A stretch of 64,000 bases of DNA. Origin: VGJV01 sp964646415 (lineage in GTDB: Bacteria > Patescibacteriota > Minisyncoccia > UBA6257 > 2-01-FULL-56-20). The notes under the pieces were generated by a model, which was given only the letters and a program-made list of their open reading frames with translations, was not told the origin of the DNA and ran no database searches. The DNA lies in assembly GCA_964646415.1 (NCBI GenBank), contig CAZYEL010000004.1, positions 1 to 64,000 of the forward strand, in the 5' to 3' direction. Of the stretch, positions 7,881-17,800 are shown in pieces; the first letter of the stretch is position 1; each line of letters opens with the position of its first letter. The position numbers were made by a program, and so were the translations under genes.

Positions 7881-8717
7881 TTACAAACGCGCGCCCGTAA
7901 GATTACCGCTCTCGTATCGCCGGACTCCTTTGCGGAGCACCCACACCGCAATCGCGGTCCAGAGCGCGGCGACAAGCCACACGACGGCTATCTTCACGAC
8001 GCTCCAGCCCTGCACCGCCTCCACGGGGATGCCCCCGATTGCAAGCGCGGGGAGAACAAAGATAAAAAAGAACCGCATGAAACCCTGGAACATTCCGGCG
8101 GGGTACAAGCTCGGCCCGAGCACTGATTCAAAGCTGAATTTCGCAATCTCCGTGGCATCGTGGATAAAAAATCCGATGCATGCGGTCGCAAGAAGAAAGT
8201 TCATCATAATGAGCGCCGCCGGAAGTATCAGCGTCCCCAGCGCGAGAATTTGTCCGGCTGAAGGATGGGAAAAGAACCAATATACGCCGAGAAGCAAGAT
8301 GCCGAAAAATATATCCCCTATTGCGGAAACCCGCGTGGTGAGGGTAAAAATGCGTGCATAGAGATTCCGCGGCGTGAGCAGTACCGAATCAAAGGCGCCG
8401 GTATAAATCGCGCTCGGAAGTTCATCCGCGCCGGAGAAAAATGAGAATACGATGCCGAACGCGAGCGCTACGAATCCTTGAAGCGCAATCGTTTCCTGTA
8501 TATTCCATCCGTTGATGGTGCCAAACGCACCGAAGAACAGCCACCACAAGAGCACGAAAGTGATGTTATTCACCATCATGCCCACAATCTGCATGGCGAA
8601 GGATATCCGCAGTTCCGCCGCGGACGCGATGTTGCACCGTATATATGCGGCAGCGACCCGAAGCTCCATACCCGCCGCACGCCGCCACACACGAAAATTT
8701 TTCTTCGTGAATCGCAT
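7881..8717 (-). CDS. ABC-2-type transporter permease (second)
   Basis: The 278-residue protein has six hydrophobic segments and belongs to the ABC-2 permease group related to DUF990/ABC_tran_2_6, usually encoded as a pair of permeases plus one ATPase. It starts 1 bp after the stop of the first permease. The N-terminal 30 residues are basic and cytoplasmic. The partner ATPase gene at 9524-11336 is interrupted, so whether this exporter works depends on that insertion. Substrate unknown. Confidence 0.75.
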   Translation of the reverse strand: MRFTKKNFRVWRRAAGMELRVAAAYIRCNIASAAELRISFAMQIVGMMVNNITFVLLWWLFFGAFGTINGWNIQETIALQGFVALAFGIVFSFFSGADELPSAIYTGAFDSVLLTPRNLYARIFTLTTRVSAIGDIFFGILLLGVYWFFSHPSAGQILALGTLILPAALIMMNFLLATACIGFFIHDATEIAKFSFESVLGPSLYPAGMFQGFMRFFFIFVLPALAIGGIPVEAVQGWSVVKIAVVWLVAALWTAIAVWVLRKGVRRYESGNLTGARL

Positions 8718-8718
8718 G

Positions 8719-9540
8719 TCAGCCCCCGTTTACCGAAAGTTTTCTCCGGACCTTTTCAAAGAGGAAAATGGCCGTGCCGCCGAGCACCGCAATCCAGAAT
8801 CCCTGAAGAAGCGCCAACTGCCACCACGCGCCCGAAAAATCAGGATTGAACATCTGTGTCGCAAACATCGGCGCGCCGAAGGGCGTGAGATTGGCAAGCG
8901 TGTGAAATGCCCCGGGGAGAAGCGCGAGCGGCACGTAGGAACCGCCAAGGATAAGCACGGCCTTGTCCACTATCCAGTATATGGGCTGCGCATCGTCAAT
9001 CCAGAGCGCGGGCAAGGCAATGAGCATATAAAGCGCGGCGGAAACAACCGTCCCGCCCGCGGCGAGCACAAGCCCCGCAAGAAAACGCGGGAATGAAAAA
9101 ACATCGGGCGCGCCGCCCAAAAAGAAAAGGAGAAGCGGCACCACCACTGCAACCGCCGCGAGAAAATGCAACATTCCCCTCCCGAGCTGCTCCCAAAACT
9201 TGTAAAAGAGGTATGTGTAGGGCTTATTGAGCTGCGCTTCAAGTTCCCCGCGCCGCATCTCGTCATTAATGGTTTTGAAGACCGTGCGGAACTGCGCGTA
9301 GAGCAGGAGGTGATATATTGCGATGCTCCAGATCGCCGTGGCGGCATCAATGCCGTTCACCGTCTTCCCGATATAGCGGAATGCGTAGGAGTAAATGAGG
9401 AGCATCATGACCACCCGGAATGTCGTGATGCACACGGACGCCAGAAGCCGGTTTGGATAGTACAAACTTTCTTTAAGCGAGAGAGTAAACACCTTGCCAT
9501 AGGCGCGCACCGCGCTTCCCGCGTTATACCGATGTGGCAT
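8719..9540 (-). CDS. ABC-2-type transporter permease (first)
   Basis: The 273-residue protein shows six hydrophobic segments and the RRGELEAQLNKPY block typical of the paired ABC-2 (DUF990-type) permeases. The ATG at 9540 is preferred: it overlaps the ATPase 3' end by 17 bp, and the longer frame upstream only reads the ATPase gene out of frame. It forms one transcription unit with the ATPase and the second permease. Confidence 0.75.
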   Translation of the reverse strand: MPHRYNAGSAVRAYGKVFTLSLKESLYYPNRLLASVCITTFRVVMMLLIYSYAFRYIGKTVNGIDAATAIWSIAIYHLLLYAQFRTVFKTINDEMRRGELEAQLNKPYTYLFYKFWEQLGRGMLHFLAAVAVVVPLLLFFLGGAPDVFSFPRFLAGLVLAAGGTVVSAALYMLIALPALWIDDAQPIYWIVDKAVLILGGSYVPLALLPGAFHTLANLTPFGAPMFATQMFNPDFSGAWWQLALLQGFWIAVLGGTAIFLFEKVRRKLSVNGG

Positions 9541-10279
9541 GGGACTCGTATATTTTCCCGATAATTTCCTCGAGTGGCGGGTCTTCAATGGTAATGTCCT
9601 GGATATCCTTGTTGCGCAGAATATTCTTAATCGCATCGCCGATAGGAACCCGCGTAGTGTCCACCGCAAGAAGCGCCTCGCCTTTCTGATTTTTAAGAAT
9701 ATCGATGCCCTCGAGATGCATGACCGAAAGCGCATCTCTTTCCTCAAGCACCACGCGCACGATTTTCTGATTAAGATACTTTCTTTTCAGGCTCGCAGTC
9801 GCGCCGTCAAAAATGATGCGCCCGTGATTTATGATAAGCGTCCGCGCACACACCGACTCGATGTCCCCCGCATCATGCGAAGTGAGGAAAATGGTTGTCT
9901 TGAGATGCGCGTTGCTTGACTTTAAATTTTCCCGGAGCCGCCGCTTCGCCACAATATCCAGGCCGATTGTGGGTTCATCCAGGAAGACAATGGGCGGCCT
10001 ATGAATTAGCGACGCCGCAATCTCGGCGCGCATCCGCTGCCCGAGCGAAAGCTTCCGCACCGGCTGGTCAAGAACATCCCCCAGCTCAAAGAGCGCGACT
10101 AGTTCATCGCGCTGCCGCTTGTATTCCGCGTCACCGACCTCGTAAACCTTGGCGAATAAGTCGAAGGAATCGGAAATGGGAAGGTTAAAAAGCAGCTGCG
10201 AGCGCTGCCCGAAGACAGTGCCTATTTTCAAGGCAAGCCGCCGCCGGTCGTGCTGCGGGTCAAGTCCCAACACGCGCAC
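9524..10279 (-). pseudogene. ABC exporter ATPase, C-terminal part (split gene)
   Basis: From RVLGLDPQ onward the frame encodes the downstream part of an ABC ATPase: Q-loop region GTVFGQRSQL, signature KLSLGQRMRAEI, Walker B PPIVFLDEPTIGLD, H-loop TSHDAGD and a C-terminal DUF4162-like domain. The Walker A part lies 814 bp away at 11091-11336. Joining ...SAGRV to RVLGLD gives a continuous family-like sequence in the same frame with no residue lost. An upstream frame exists in the insertion but encodes nothing recognisable. It is either exon 2 of an intron-split gene or a dead fragment. The 3' end overlaps the permease start. Confidence 0.8.
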
Positions 10280-11090
10280 CAGAACAGAACTTAACGGCTT
10301 TTTCAAAGCCAGAAGGTGGGACGCGCGAAGCGCGTCCCACTGATTTCCCCCCATTTTTCCAAACGAATTCGGAGTCCCGCTTTCGGCGGGACGGAGGATT
10401 TTTTCGCCAAGAAGCAGGTGCGAGCCAAAGATTTCTTTGGCACAAACCTTTTTAGCAAAAAGGTCTGAATCAGAAGCATATGGCAAGTCATGGACTATTA
10501 ATTAAGGTTACAAATAATTGTCAGTTCAACGATGCTGGAAGTTCTGTAACTCCTCCACAAATACCAAATTAGGAGATATAAGTGTAGTTTCTCACGGGAG
10601 CAATCCCCGCCGTTTTATAATATCTCCTAAAAACGGCGGGGATTGTTGTGCGCGCACAGGGCGGGCGGGGCAAGCACATACAGATTTGTTTGTGCTTAGC
10701 ACAATCCATATTTAAGGAGTTACCACGAACAGTGAACGAAGTCACAGGATTTAGAGCTACCATAGAACGCGGAGAGGAAGTGCCTCGTCTCGCCGTGAGG
10801 ACGGAGAAAAGAGCAATCAAAAGTTAAAAATTAAGTGATGCTCTTTTAGTAGTCTGAAACGGCGAAGCAAAACCAAAAATTTCCTTTCCATTTTTTGTCG
10901 GCTCCCCCCACACCCCCCGCCGAAAATCTAAAAGAAAGGAAGGAAAATTTTTGGTTTTTGCTCCCGCGACCGAAGGGAGCGGACGAGGCGCGCAGAATCC
11001 GAGCGGACGATTTAGTTTCAAGCCACCACGCACGCGGAGCGTGCGACATCATTTGTTTTGAAAGTAAGTGCGAGCTTGGTACAATAGAGA
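10277..11090 (-). mobile_element. 814-bp non-coding insertion in the ABC ATPase gene
   Basis: The segment separates two in-phase parts of one ABC ATPase gene; a GTG is present at both edges, so the exact ends can shift by 3 bp. It encodes no recognisable protein. It is packed with hairpins: a UUCG-type stem at 10316-10341, stems at 10374-10392 and 10604-10645, a long stem with arms near 10865-10888 and 10937-10962, and a stem near 11026-11045. No terminal inverted repeats are seen. On the minus strand a CAGACTA word and a later TAGTCC resemble group I intron P7 halves but are about 350 bases apart. A plus-strand promoter (TTGAAA 11058-11063, TACAAT 11080-11085) points outward. Class unresolved: intron, non-autonomous transposon or palindrome cluster. 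Confidence 0.6.
10898..10923 (-). repeat. Hairpin with G-rich loop, copy in the insertion
   Basis: On the minus strand TCGGC and GCCGA flank a 16-base loop consisting of six G, TGT and six G plus A. The loop is nearly identical to that at 44352-44390. Confidence 0.6.
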
Positions 11091-11336
11091 CACTCTGCCC
11101 GCACTGGGCCATAAGATGCCGGTGAGCATCTTGATAGTTGTGGATTTTCCGGCCCCATTCGGGCCGATAAACGCCACCGATTCCCCCGTCTTAATGGAAA
11201 AGGACACATCATCCACCGCGGCGATGGAACGCGCGGCGGGCTTGAAAAAATTAGAAAGGAATCCCCGCTCAGGGTCTTTCGCCGGAAACGAAAAAGTTTT
11301 CGAGAGATGGGCAACTTCGACCGCCTTGTCAGCCAT
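11091..11336 (-). pseudogene. ABC exporter ATPase, N-terminal part (split gene)
   Basis: This 82-codon segment starts at the ATG at 11336 (MADKAVEVAHLSKTF) and contains the Walker A motif GPNGAGKSTTIKML near residue 59. The frame continues only 14 codons into the insertion before a stop at 11049-11051. Together with 9524-10279 it would make a normal ABC ATPase of about 330 residues. The fragment alone lacks the signature and Walker B and cannot hydrolyse ATP. Confidence 0.8.
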
Positions 11337-11375
11337 ACAAGAAGTATAACTTACCCCTCATTCTTATCCTTATGC

Positions 11376-11768
11376 TTATTGTTTTTCTCTCTTGCCAGTC
11401 CTCCTCTCCTCCGCCCGCGCGACTTCGTGCTCGTCCATGCCGAGGTAGTGCGCGACTTCGTGCCAGAGCGTATCATACACCACCTCGCGGATGGAAAGCC
11501 CCGCGTCTTCCGCCTCTTCCTCCGTGGGATTTTTGAAAATGACGATTCGTCCGGGCATCTCCCAGGGACCCGCCCCCTGCTCACCAAGATTCGCTCCCTC
11601 GAAAATACCAAGCAGCGTCTCACCCTCGGGGATTTCCATCTCTTCAAGCAGCTCCTCGCTCGGCTTCTCCTCCACCACAAACGCCACGTTCTTGAGTTTC
11701 TTCAAAAACTTCTTCAGTATTTTATCCGCCTCCTCGGCGACGATTGTTTCGAATGCTTCAAATGTCAT
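11376..11768 (-). CDS. Zincin-like metallopeptidase family protein (DUF1025-type)
   Basis: The 130-residue protein carries HEVAHYLGMDEHEV near its C-terminus, matching the HExxH zinc site and a following Glu/His of the small predicted metallopeptidases of PF06262. The N-terminal half is acidic and helical. I chose the ATG at 11768; an ATG at 11789 would add seven residues. No signal peptide is present, so it is cytoplasmic. Physiological substrate unknown. Confidence 0.8.
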   Translation of the reverse strand: MTFEAFETIVAEEADKILKKFLKKLKNVAFVVEEKPSEELLEEMEIPEGETLLGIFEGANLGEQGAGPWEMPGRIVIFKNPTEEEAEDAGLSIREVVYDTLWHEVAHYLGMDEHEVARAEERRTGKREKQ

Positions 11769-11846
11769 AGGAATATTCGGGTATATCACAAGTATAAGAA
11801 TCCCGATAAAAAATCAAAGCGAAGCATCCACGCCATTCTTTTCTGG

Positions 11847-11883
11847 AAAAAATCGAACAGGCCGCTCTTATTGAGACGGCCTG
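11847..11883 (-). terminator. Terminator of the 11927 gene
   Basis: CAGGCCG (11858-11864) and CGGCCTG (11877-11883) form a stem; on the minus strand a T run follows (complement of 11847-11852). Confidence 0.7.
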
Positions 11884-11926
11884 CGATGAATTTTCCTCCT
11901 TTCTCCCCTTCTCCCTGCGCTTGCAG

Positions 11927-12268
11927 CTACGGGCAGAGATTTAGGGCTTTCTTCATATCGGCTATCGGGTATGGCGGGCCGGAAGGCGGGTTTTCGAGTT
12001 TCGGGACGATCAAACGGAAGAATTCCGGGGAAAACTTCTCTTTTCCCGAAAATCGCTCCGCCCCAACCGCCATGGCTGTGTCCCAACAGAACGATACGAG
12101 GTAAAGGGTGTCTCTGACTGTCATGAGGAGGTAGAACAGCAGGCGATCGCTCTCGGTCTTGGGCCAGAACTTTGCCATCGGTCCGTCGAGAAGAACGCCA
12201 ATCATCTGATCTTGGGTAAACGCCAACGCCGCCGGACTTTCAGCAAGGTGCCGAACAATTGTCGCCAT
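11927..12268 (-). CDS. Hypothetical protein
   Basis: I do not recognise this 113-residue protein. The ATG at 12268 gives MATIVRHLAESPAALAF, followed by a Trp/Phe-rich middle and a Pro-rich segment (KLENPPSGPPYPIADM). No signal peptide or long hydrophobic helix is evident. A terminator follows 44 bp downstream, supporting a real transcript. It faces away from the EamA gene at 12397. Confidence 0.5.
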   Translation of the reverse strand: MATIVRHLAESPAALAFTQDQMIGVLLDGPMAKFWPKTESDRLLFYLLMTVRDTLYLVSFCWDTAMAVGAERFSGKEKFSPEFFRLIVPKLENPPSGPPYPIADMKKALNLCP

Positions 12269-12396
12269 CTGTGGCTTCCTTCCCTTTCGTAACTTGAAAC
12301 AGGAAAGTGGAACATCCCCAGTTGGCTCTGCCGGAACGTCCAACTCCTTGAACTCGGGAATTGCATTTTAACCCCTGTTTCGATAAGGTTATACGT

Positions 12397-13236
12397 ATGG
12401 CTTTTAATTTCACGCTAGTCGCCGTCGCGTCGGCGCTTTTGGGCTCGGTCGCAAGCATTTTGGCGCGCACGCTTCTCAAAGACCTCAAATCAAAGGATAT
12501 TCTGGGCATCAACTTCCTTACGATGGGAGCGACGCTTCTCATCATCTCTCCCCTCTTTTACAGTTTTGAGCCCTCGCTTACCTCATTCCTCCTGATTGTG
12601 CTCATCGCGCTCATCGACACGCTGGCAAACTACTTCTTTTTCAAAACATACGAACAAACGGAGGTGAGCGTTGCAACGCCCATCCTCTCTCTTGCACCGG
12701 TTTTTACGTTCGCCTTCGGCTGGCTCTTTCTTGCAGACACCGTTCAGCTCTCGACATATGTCCTCGCATTCCTCATCCTTGCCGGCGTCGTCGCGTTCTC
12801 CGCAGACTTCAAAAACTTTTCCCGCTTCCGGGCGCACACGCTCCAACCCGCCATTCTCTCCTCCCTTCTCTTCGGCATATCCGCCATTCCTTCGAAATAC
12901 CTCTTGAGCACGCTCCACGCCATAAACGCCCCCACGCTCTACATGTTCCGCGCGGGGCTTATCGCCCTTTTCGCCCTCCTCTTTTTCAACTTCGCGCTCC
13001 GCAGCATCGAGCCGCGCCAATACCGGCTCATATTTTTCCGCGGGCTTTTCGTCATCTCCCAATGGGTACTGCTCTACTTTGCGCTCTCCCGCGGCAATGC
13101 GGGAGTAACCGTCACGCTCGCAAACATCACGCCGATATTCGTGTTCGTGTTAAGCGCCATATTCCTCGCGGAAAAACCGACAATGAAGAAAGTTATCGCC
13201 TCGATTCTTGTGCTCGCTCTCTCGCTTATCATTTAA
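12397..13236 (+). CDS. EamA/DMT-family transporter
   Basis: The 279-residue protein has ten hydrophobic helices in two halves, with the EamA pattern (the DTLANYFFFKTYEQTEVSVATP block in the first half and GNAGVTVTLANITPIF in the second). The start at 12397 is preferred over an upstream TTG because an AAGG lies a few bases before it. The substrate is not predictable. It is followed 15 bp later by an asparaginase gene, so amino acid traffic is a guess only. Confidence 0.8.
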   Translation: MAFNFTLVAVASALLGSVASILARTLLKDLKSKDILGINFLTMGATLLIISPLFYSFEPSLTSFLLIVLIALIDTLANYFFFKTYEQTEVSVATPILSLAPVFTFAFGWLFLADTVQLSTYVLAFLILAGVVAFSADFKNFSRFRAHTLQPAILSSLLFGISAIPSKYLLSTLHAINAPTLYMFRAGLIALFALLFFNFALRSIEPRQYRLIFFRGLFVISQWVLLYFALSRGNAGVTVTLANITPIFVFVLSAIFLAEKPTMKKVIASILVLALSLII

Positions 13237-13251
13237 CACCTGTTACAAACC

Positions 13252-14367
13252 ATGCCTAACGAAACAGAGAACAATGCGGCGGCACCAAAGCGAAGAGTCT
13301 TGCTCCTCTTTTGCGGAGGGACGATATCGATGAGCAAAGACGCCAAGACGGGCACCCTGGACGTTGCACACGGCGCCGACCAGTTTTTCAAAATCGAACC
13401 GCGCATCGTGGAAATCGCCCAAATCGACGTGCGGTTCGTGGATAACCTCGACAGCACGGATATGGTGCACCGCCAGTGGGAACGTATGGTTGAAATTATC
13501 GACGAGGAATATAAAAACTACGACGGCTTCCTCATCACCATGGGCACCAATACCATGGCCTATGCATCGAGCGCGGTTTCGTTCCCTCTCGCGGGGATCG
13601 GCAAGCCCGTGGTCTTCACCGGCGCGCAAATTCCCGCCGAAGTCATCAGCACCGACGGACGGAACAATCTGGTGAATGCCCTCCGCGTGGCCGCGATGGA
13701 CGTGGCGGGAGTATTTGTGGTATTCGGCAGCAAAATAATCCTCGGGTGCCGCGCGAAAAAATACAGTGAGTCCGATTTGGACGCTTTCAAAACTTTCAAC
13801 GATTCCGATTTCGCGGAGATTTCCATCGGCATAAAGATAAACAAAGAGGGCTATGTCCGGCACGACAAACCCTTCAAAGCGAAGAACGGGTTTGAGGACA
13901 ATATTGCTTGCCTCACGTGCATACCGGGTCTGCGCAACGAGTACTTAATCGCCCTTATTGAAGGAGGAATAAAAGGCATCATATTACGCGCATTCGGCTC
14001 GGGAGACGTCCCGCACGAACTCCTTCCCGCCCTGCGGCGCGCGAGAGACAAAAAAATCCCCGTGGTGGTCACCACACAATGCCCGGGAGGCGCGACCGTC
14101 ATGGGACTGAATGACCCGGGACTCCAAGCGCTCCGGCAAGGTAAGGTTATCCAGGCGTTCGATATGAGTATGGAAACGATGAGCACAAAGTTGATGTGGC
14201 TGTTAAAGCAAGGGATTCCGTACGAAGAATTGCGGGACTACATGCAAAAAAGCTTATGCGGAGAAGTAAGCACAAAACGGGTGAAAGTCTTCCTCAACCA
14301 AGAGCTTCAGAAAGACGAAGAATACCAGCGGAAGCTGGATGACCACTCCGAGGGACAGAAGTCCTAG
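13252..14367 (+). CDS. Type I L-asparaginase family protein
   Basis: The 371-residue protein has the N-terminal asparaginase motif FCGGTISM near residue 22, with the nucleophilic Thr, and the second motif as MGTNTMAYASSAVSF near residue 99, where the usual Asp of GTDTM is Asn. The DGRNNLVNAL and GSGDVP blocks are also present. The family hydrolyses L-asparagine to aspartate and ammonia in the cytosol; the related GatD subunit works in tRNA amidation but its usual partner GatE is not here. The Asn at the second motif makes activity less certain. Confidence 0.82.
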   Translation: MPNETENNAAAPKRRVLLLFCGGTISMSKDAKTGTLDVAHGADQFFKIEPRIVEIAQIDVRFVDNLDSTDMVHRQWERMVEIIDEEYKNYDGFLITMGTNTMAYASSAVSFPLAGIGKPVVFTGAQIPAEVISTDGRNNLVNALRVAAMDVAGVFVVFGSKIILGCRAKKYSESDLDAFKTFNDSDFAEISIGIKINKEGYVRHDKPFKAKNGFEDNIACLTCIPGLRNEYLIALIEGGIKGIILRAFGSGDVPHELLPALRRARDKKIPVVVTTQCPGGATVMGLNDPGLQALRQGKVIQAFDMSMETMSTKLMWLLKQGIPYEELRDYMQKSLCGEVSTKRVKVFLNQELQKDEEYQRKLDDHSEGQKS

Positions 14368-14424
14368 CTGACGTTCCCGTCTTCGAGCACGATAATCCGG
14401 AGCTAAAAGAGGCCCGAAATCCTT

Positions 14425-14757
14425 CTAGTGCATCATGCCCTTCATGGAATCCATTCCCGACGCATCCGCGTTCTCCTTGAGATACTTCCCTCCGACAGCT
14501 TCCCAATCTTTCCCTTGCGCCATCATCCCGTCATTTTGATACTTCGTCCCCATCTCCTGCATCATCATGCCGCCGGACTTCATCATCTCTCCCATCTTTT
14601 GAATCATTACCGACTGCTCTTGCATCATTTGAATTGAGTCTTGCAACTCCTTGGTTGCAACACCCCCATCGTTCACACCCTTCCCCAACGAGTAGCCGAC
14701 TCCTCCGCCCACAAGAAGCGCAATCACCATGCCAAGAACCAAATTTGTGTTTTTCAT
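14425..14757 (-). CDS. Small membrane-anchored Met-rich protein of the efflux island
   Basis: The 110-residue product has one N-terminal hydrophobic helix (residues 5-25), then a helical stretch with many Met (MMQEQ, MMKSGGMMMQEMG, DSMKGMMH) and a final His. Met clusters bind Cu(I) or Ag(I) in other export proteins. It lies 83 bp downstream of the RND pump gene on the same strand, so a role as an extracytoplasmic metal chaperone is plausible but inferred. Confidence 0.6.
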   Translation of the reverse strand: MKNTNLVLGMVIALLVGGGVGYSLGKGVNDGGVATKELQDSIQMMQEQSVMIQKMGEMMKSGGMMMQEMGTKYQNDGMMAQGKDWEAVGGKYLKENADASGMDSMKGMMH

Positions 14758-14840
14758 ATTATTTAGTTTATTAACCTTTTACTGCCCCTCCTCCGCGCAC
14801 ATCGGGCGGCTCGCGCCCGTTATTGAAGTACCTCATACCT

Positions 14841-17800
14841 TCAGAATCCCGACGATGTAACCTCATTACCTTTTAGCGCCGCCTCTTTGCCGAAACGATA
14901 GAATAGCGCCGGAGTCAGGAAGAGCGAGATGATAGTGGAAGACATAAGCCCACCGAATATCACGACCGCGAGCGGGTGGAGCATCTCCTTGCCCGGCTCG
15001 CCGCCGGAGACAAGCAGCGGAACGAGCGCAAGCGCCGTAACCAGGGAAGTCATCAGAACCGGCACCACGCGGTCAAGCGTCGCCCTGACGATTGTCTCGG
15101 GAACGAACGGCATGCCTTCTTTCTGCACAAGCGCGAGGCTCCGCCCGATGAGCATGATGCCGTTCCGGGAAACGATTCCCGCGAGAGAAATGAACCCCAC
15201 CATATGCGCGAGGTTGACCGACCCGCCGGTGAGCCACACACCCGCCATTCCACCGATAAGCACCGTGGGGATATTCGTCATGACCAAAAGCGCAATCGGC
15301 ACCGACCTGAACGCGTGGTACAACACCCCGAAAATCACCATGATGCCGATGATGAATACCCACGCGAGCCTCTGTGAACTTTCTTTTTGGCTCTTGTAAT
15401 TTCCCTCGAAAGAAAGAGTGACGCCCACCGGAAGTCTTTGCGCTTCAAGCGAAGACTTCGCGTTGCCCACCGCGCCGACCACGTCGGCTCCCCTATAGTT
15501 CGCCGAAACCACCAAAACCCGCTTGCCTCCTTCATGGTCCTGGCTGTTGCGCCCGCCCTCAACCCGGACATCCCCCACGTTCCCCAGCGACTCCGCCCCC
15601 ATAAACGGAAGGGAAAGGTCGCGGAGCGATTCCATCGTGCCTTTCGATTCCGCGTCGTACCGCGCCACGACATCGACCGATGCGGGACCAAGGCGAACCT
15701 GCCCCAAGCGGTCACCCATAAGCCCCATCTCAAGGTCGCTCGCTACCTCGCCGGAAGACAATCCATATTCCGCCAAACGGTTCCGGTCAACATAAATGCG
15801 GAACTCCGGAACAACCGTGTTCTGCTGGATGCGCGGATTTTCAATGCCTTTCTGTTTTTTGAGTTCCGCGACGACCTGTTTTGCGGCGCGCTCCATGCTC
15901 GCAGGTTCGTCACCGAACACCTTTACCACAATGGGAGCCCGCACACCCGAGAGCAGCATCTCCACGCGGTGGGTCACCGGCTGCCCCAAACTGAAATCCG
16001 CGCCGCCGAACCTGTCGAGCACCGCCTGAATGTCCCGCATGATCCTGTCGCGCTCGCCCTCAAATCCCGGCGTGAGCGCAATCTGCATCTCGCTCGAATT
16101 GGGACTGCCTCCGTGAGGGTCTGCGGGTGCCCGCCCCGCAATATTGCTCACCTGCCGCACGCCCTCAACTTTGAGCAAAGCCTTTTCGAGTCTCGTCATA
16201 TATTCGTTGGTGGCGGAAAGCGCCGTGCCGGGAGGCAAAAAAACCATCGCCACCATTGACCCCTCGTTAAACGGAGGGATTCCTTCTTTGCCGGAAAAAA
16301 AGTACATACCGAACGTTGCCGCAAACGCCACGGCTGTTACGCCCGCAATGATTTTCACATGCCCGATGCACCAATGAATCCACGGCGTAATCCGCGTTTT
16401 TATTTTCTGCACAATCTTCGTTTCTTTCTCGTGCCCCCGGAGCGATGCATCGCTCAAAAGCAATGCCGAAAGAACGGGCGTCACCGTGAGCGACACCACC
16501 ATGGATGCGACGAGGGAAACAAGATACGCGGATCCCAGGGCGATGAGCAACCGCCCCTCGATATCCGGCATGAAAAATATCGGGAGGAACACCACTGCGA
16601 CCAATATGGTCGCATACACGATGGAGTTACGAACTTCTTTCGATGCGGCCAAAACCACATGTTCGCGGCTTTCTGTTTTGCCGCCCGCCATCCACGCGCG
16701 CAAACGCCGGAAAATATTCTCCACATCCACAATCGCATCATCGACAAGTTCGCCCACCGCGACCGCGATGCCTCCTAAAGTCATCACGTTCACCGAAAAA
16801 CCGAATTCCTTAAACACTATCGCGGTCGCGAGGATCGACAAGGGAATGGCAGTGAGCGTTATCATGGTCGTCCGTACATTCATAAGGAAAATGATGAGAA
16901 CCAAAATCACCAGGAGCGTACCGTCGCGAAGCGCCCCTTCCACATTGCGGAGTCCGGCACGAATGAAGTTTTCCTGCCGAAAGAGGTCCGGGTGCAATAC
17001 CACGCCCTCAGGAAAACTCGCATTGAGCGAAGCGAATACTTCGTTGATTTCGTCGGTAACGGTTATGGTCTGCGCGTCGGGCTGCCTGATGACACGCAAG
17101 ATGACGCCGGGCTTGCCGTCAATCGCTCCCGCTCCCCGGATAATACTCGCCCCCTCCGCGAGAGAAGCGATGTCCCCAAGGCGGATAGGCCGCCCGTCCG
17201 CGCTGTTCCGCCCGATGGCGATTTCCCCCAATTCGGAAACCTCCGTCGGGGCGACAAGCACGCGGATGGAATATTCTTTCTCGTCCTGGGTAAGAAGACC
17301 CCCGCTTTTATTGGTAAGCGCGCCCTCCACGCCCTTGCGTACGTCGTCGAACATGAGTCCATAACGGCGCAACTGGAGCGCATTAAGGTTGATTTGCCAC
17401 TCGCGGACATCCCCTCCCATCACCAATACGTTGGCAACCCCGGGAATCTTAAGCAGCGCCGGGCGGATGGTCCAATCCGCGAGCGTCCGGAGCTCCATCG
17501 GAGACACCTTCCCGTCGTGCGAGGCAATACCCACCCACATGATTTCCCCGAGAAGGGAAGTCGAGGGACCGAGAACCGGTTTTACTCCGCGCGGCAATAT
17601 CGCCTGCGCCAGGCGTTCCTGCACGATCTGCCGGTTGCGCAAGGTATCACTCCCCCAGTCAAATTCGATATTGACCGTCGCCTGCGCGAACGACGCGCTG
17701 CTGCGTATCCGCTCGACTCCGGGAGCTCCCGCAATGCTTGCCTCAATCGGATTCAGAATAAGCCGCTCCACTTCTTCAGCAGCCATGCCGTCGCTTTCCG

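Noticed and set aside
10569..10820. 83-codon minus-strand ORF in the insertion
   Set aside because: It crosses strong hairpins, has an odd composition (many Cys, Pro, Arg) and no recognisable domain.
10277..11090. Group I intron call from CAGACTA and TAGTCC words
   Set aside because: The two halves would pair as P7 but are about 350 bases apart, the bases after the first word form their own hairpin where P3 should be, and P4-P6 could not be drawn. Kept only as a hypothesis.
10277..11090. Group II intron call
   Set aside because: The 5' end does not give GUGYG with a matching 3' AY end, and no domain V-like 34-base hairpin is near the 3' end.
13252..14367. GatD subunit of archaeal tRNA amidotransferase
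   Set aside because: No GatE gene or N-terminal GatD domain is visible; the simple asparaginase assignment is more economical.
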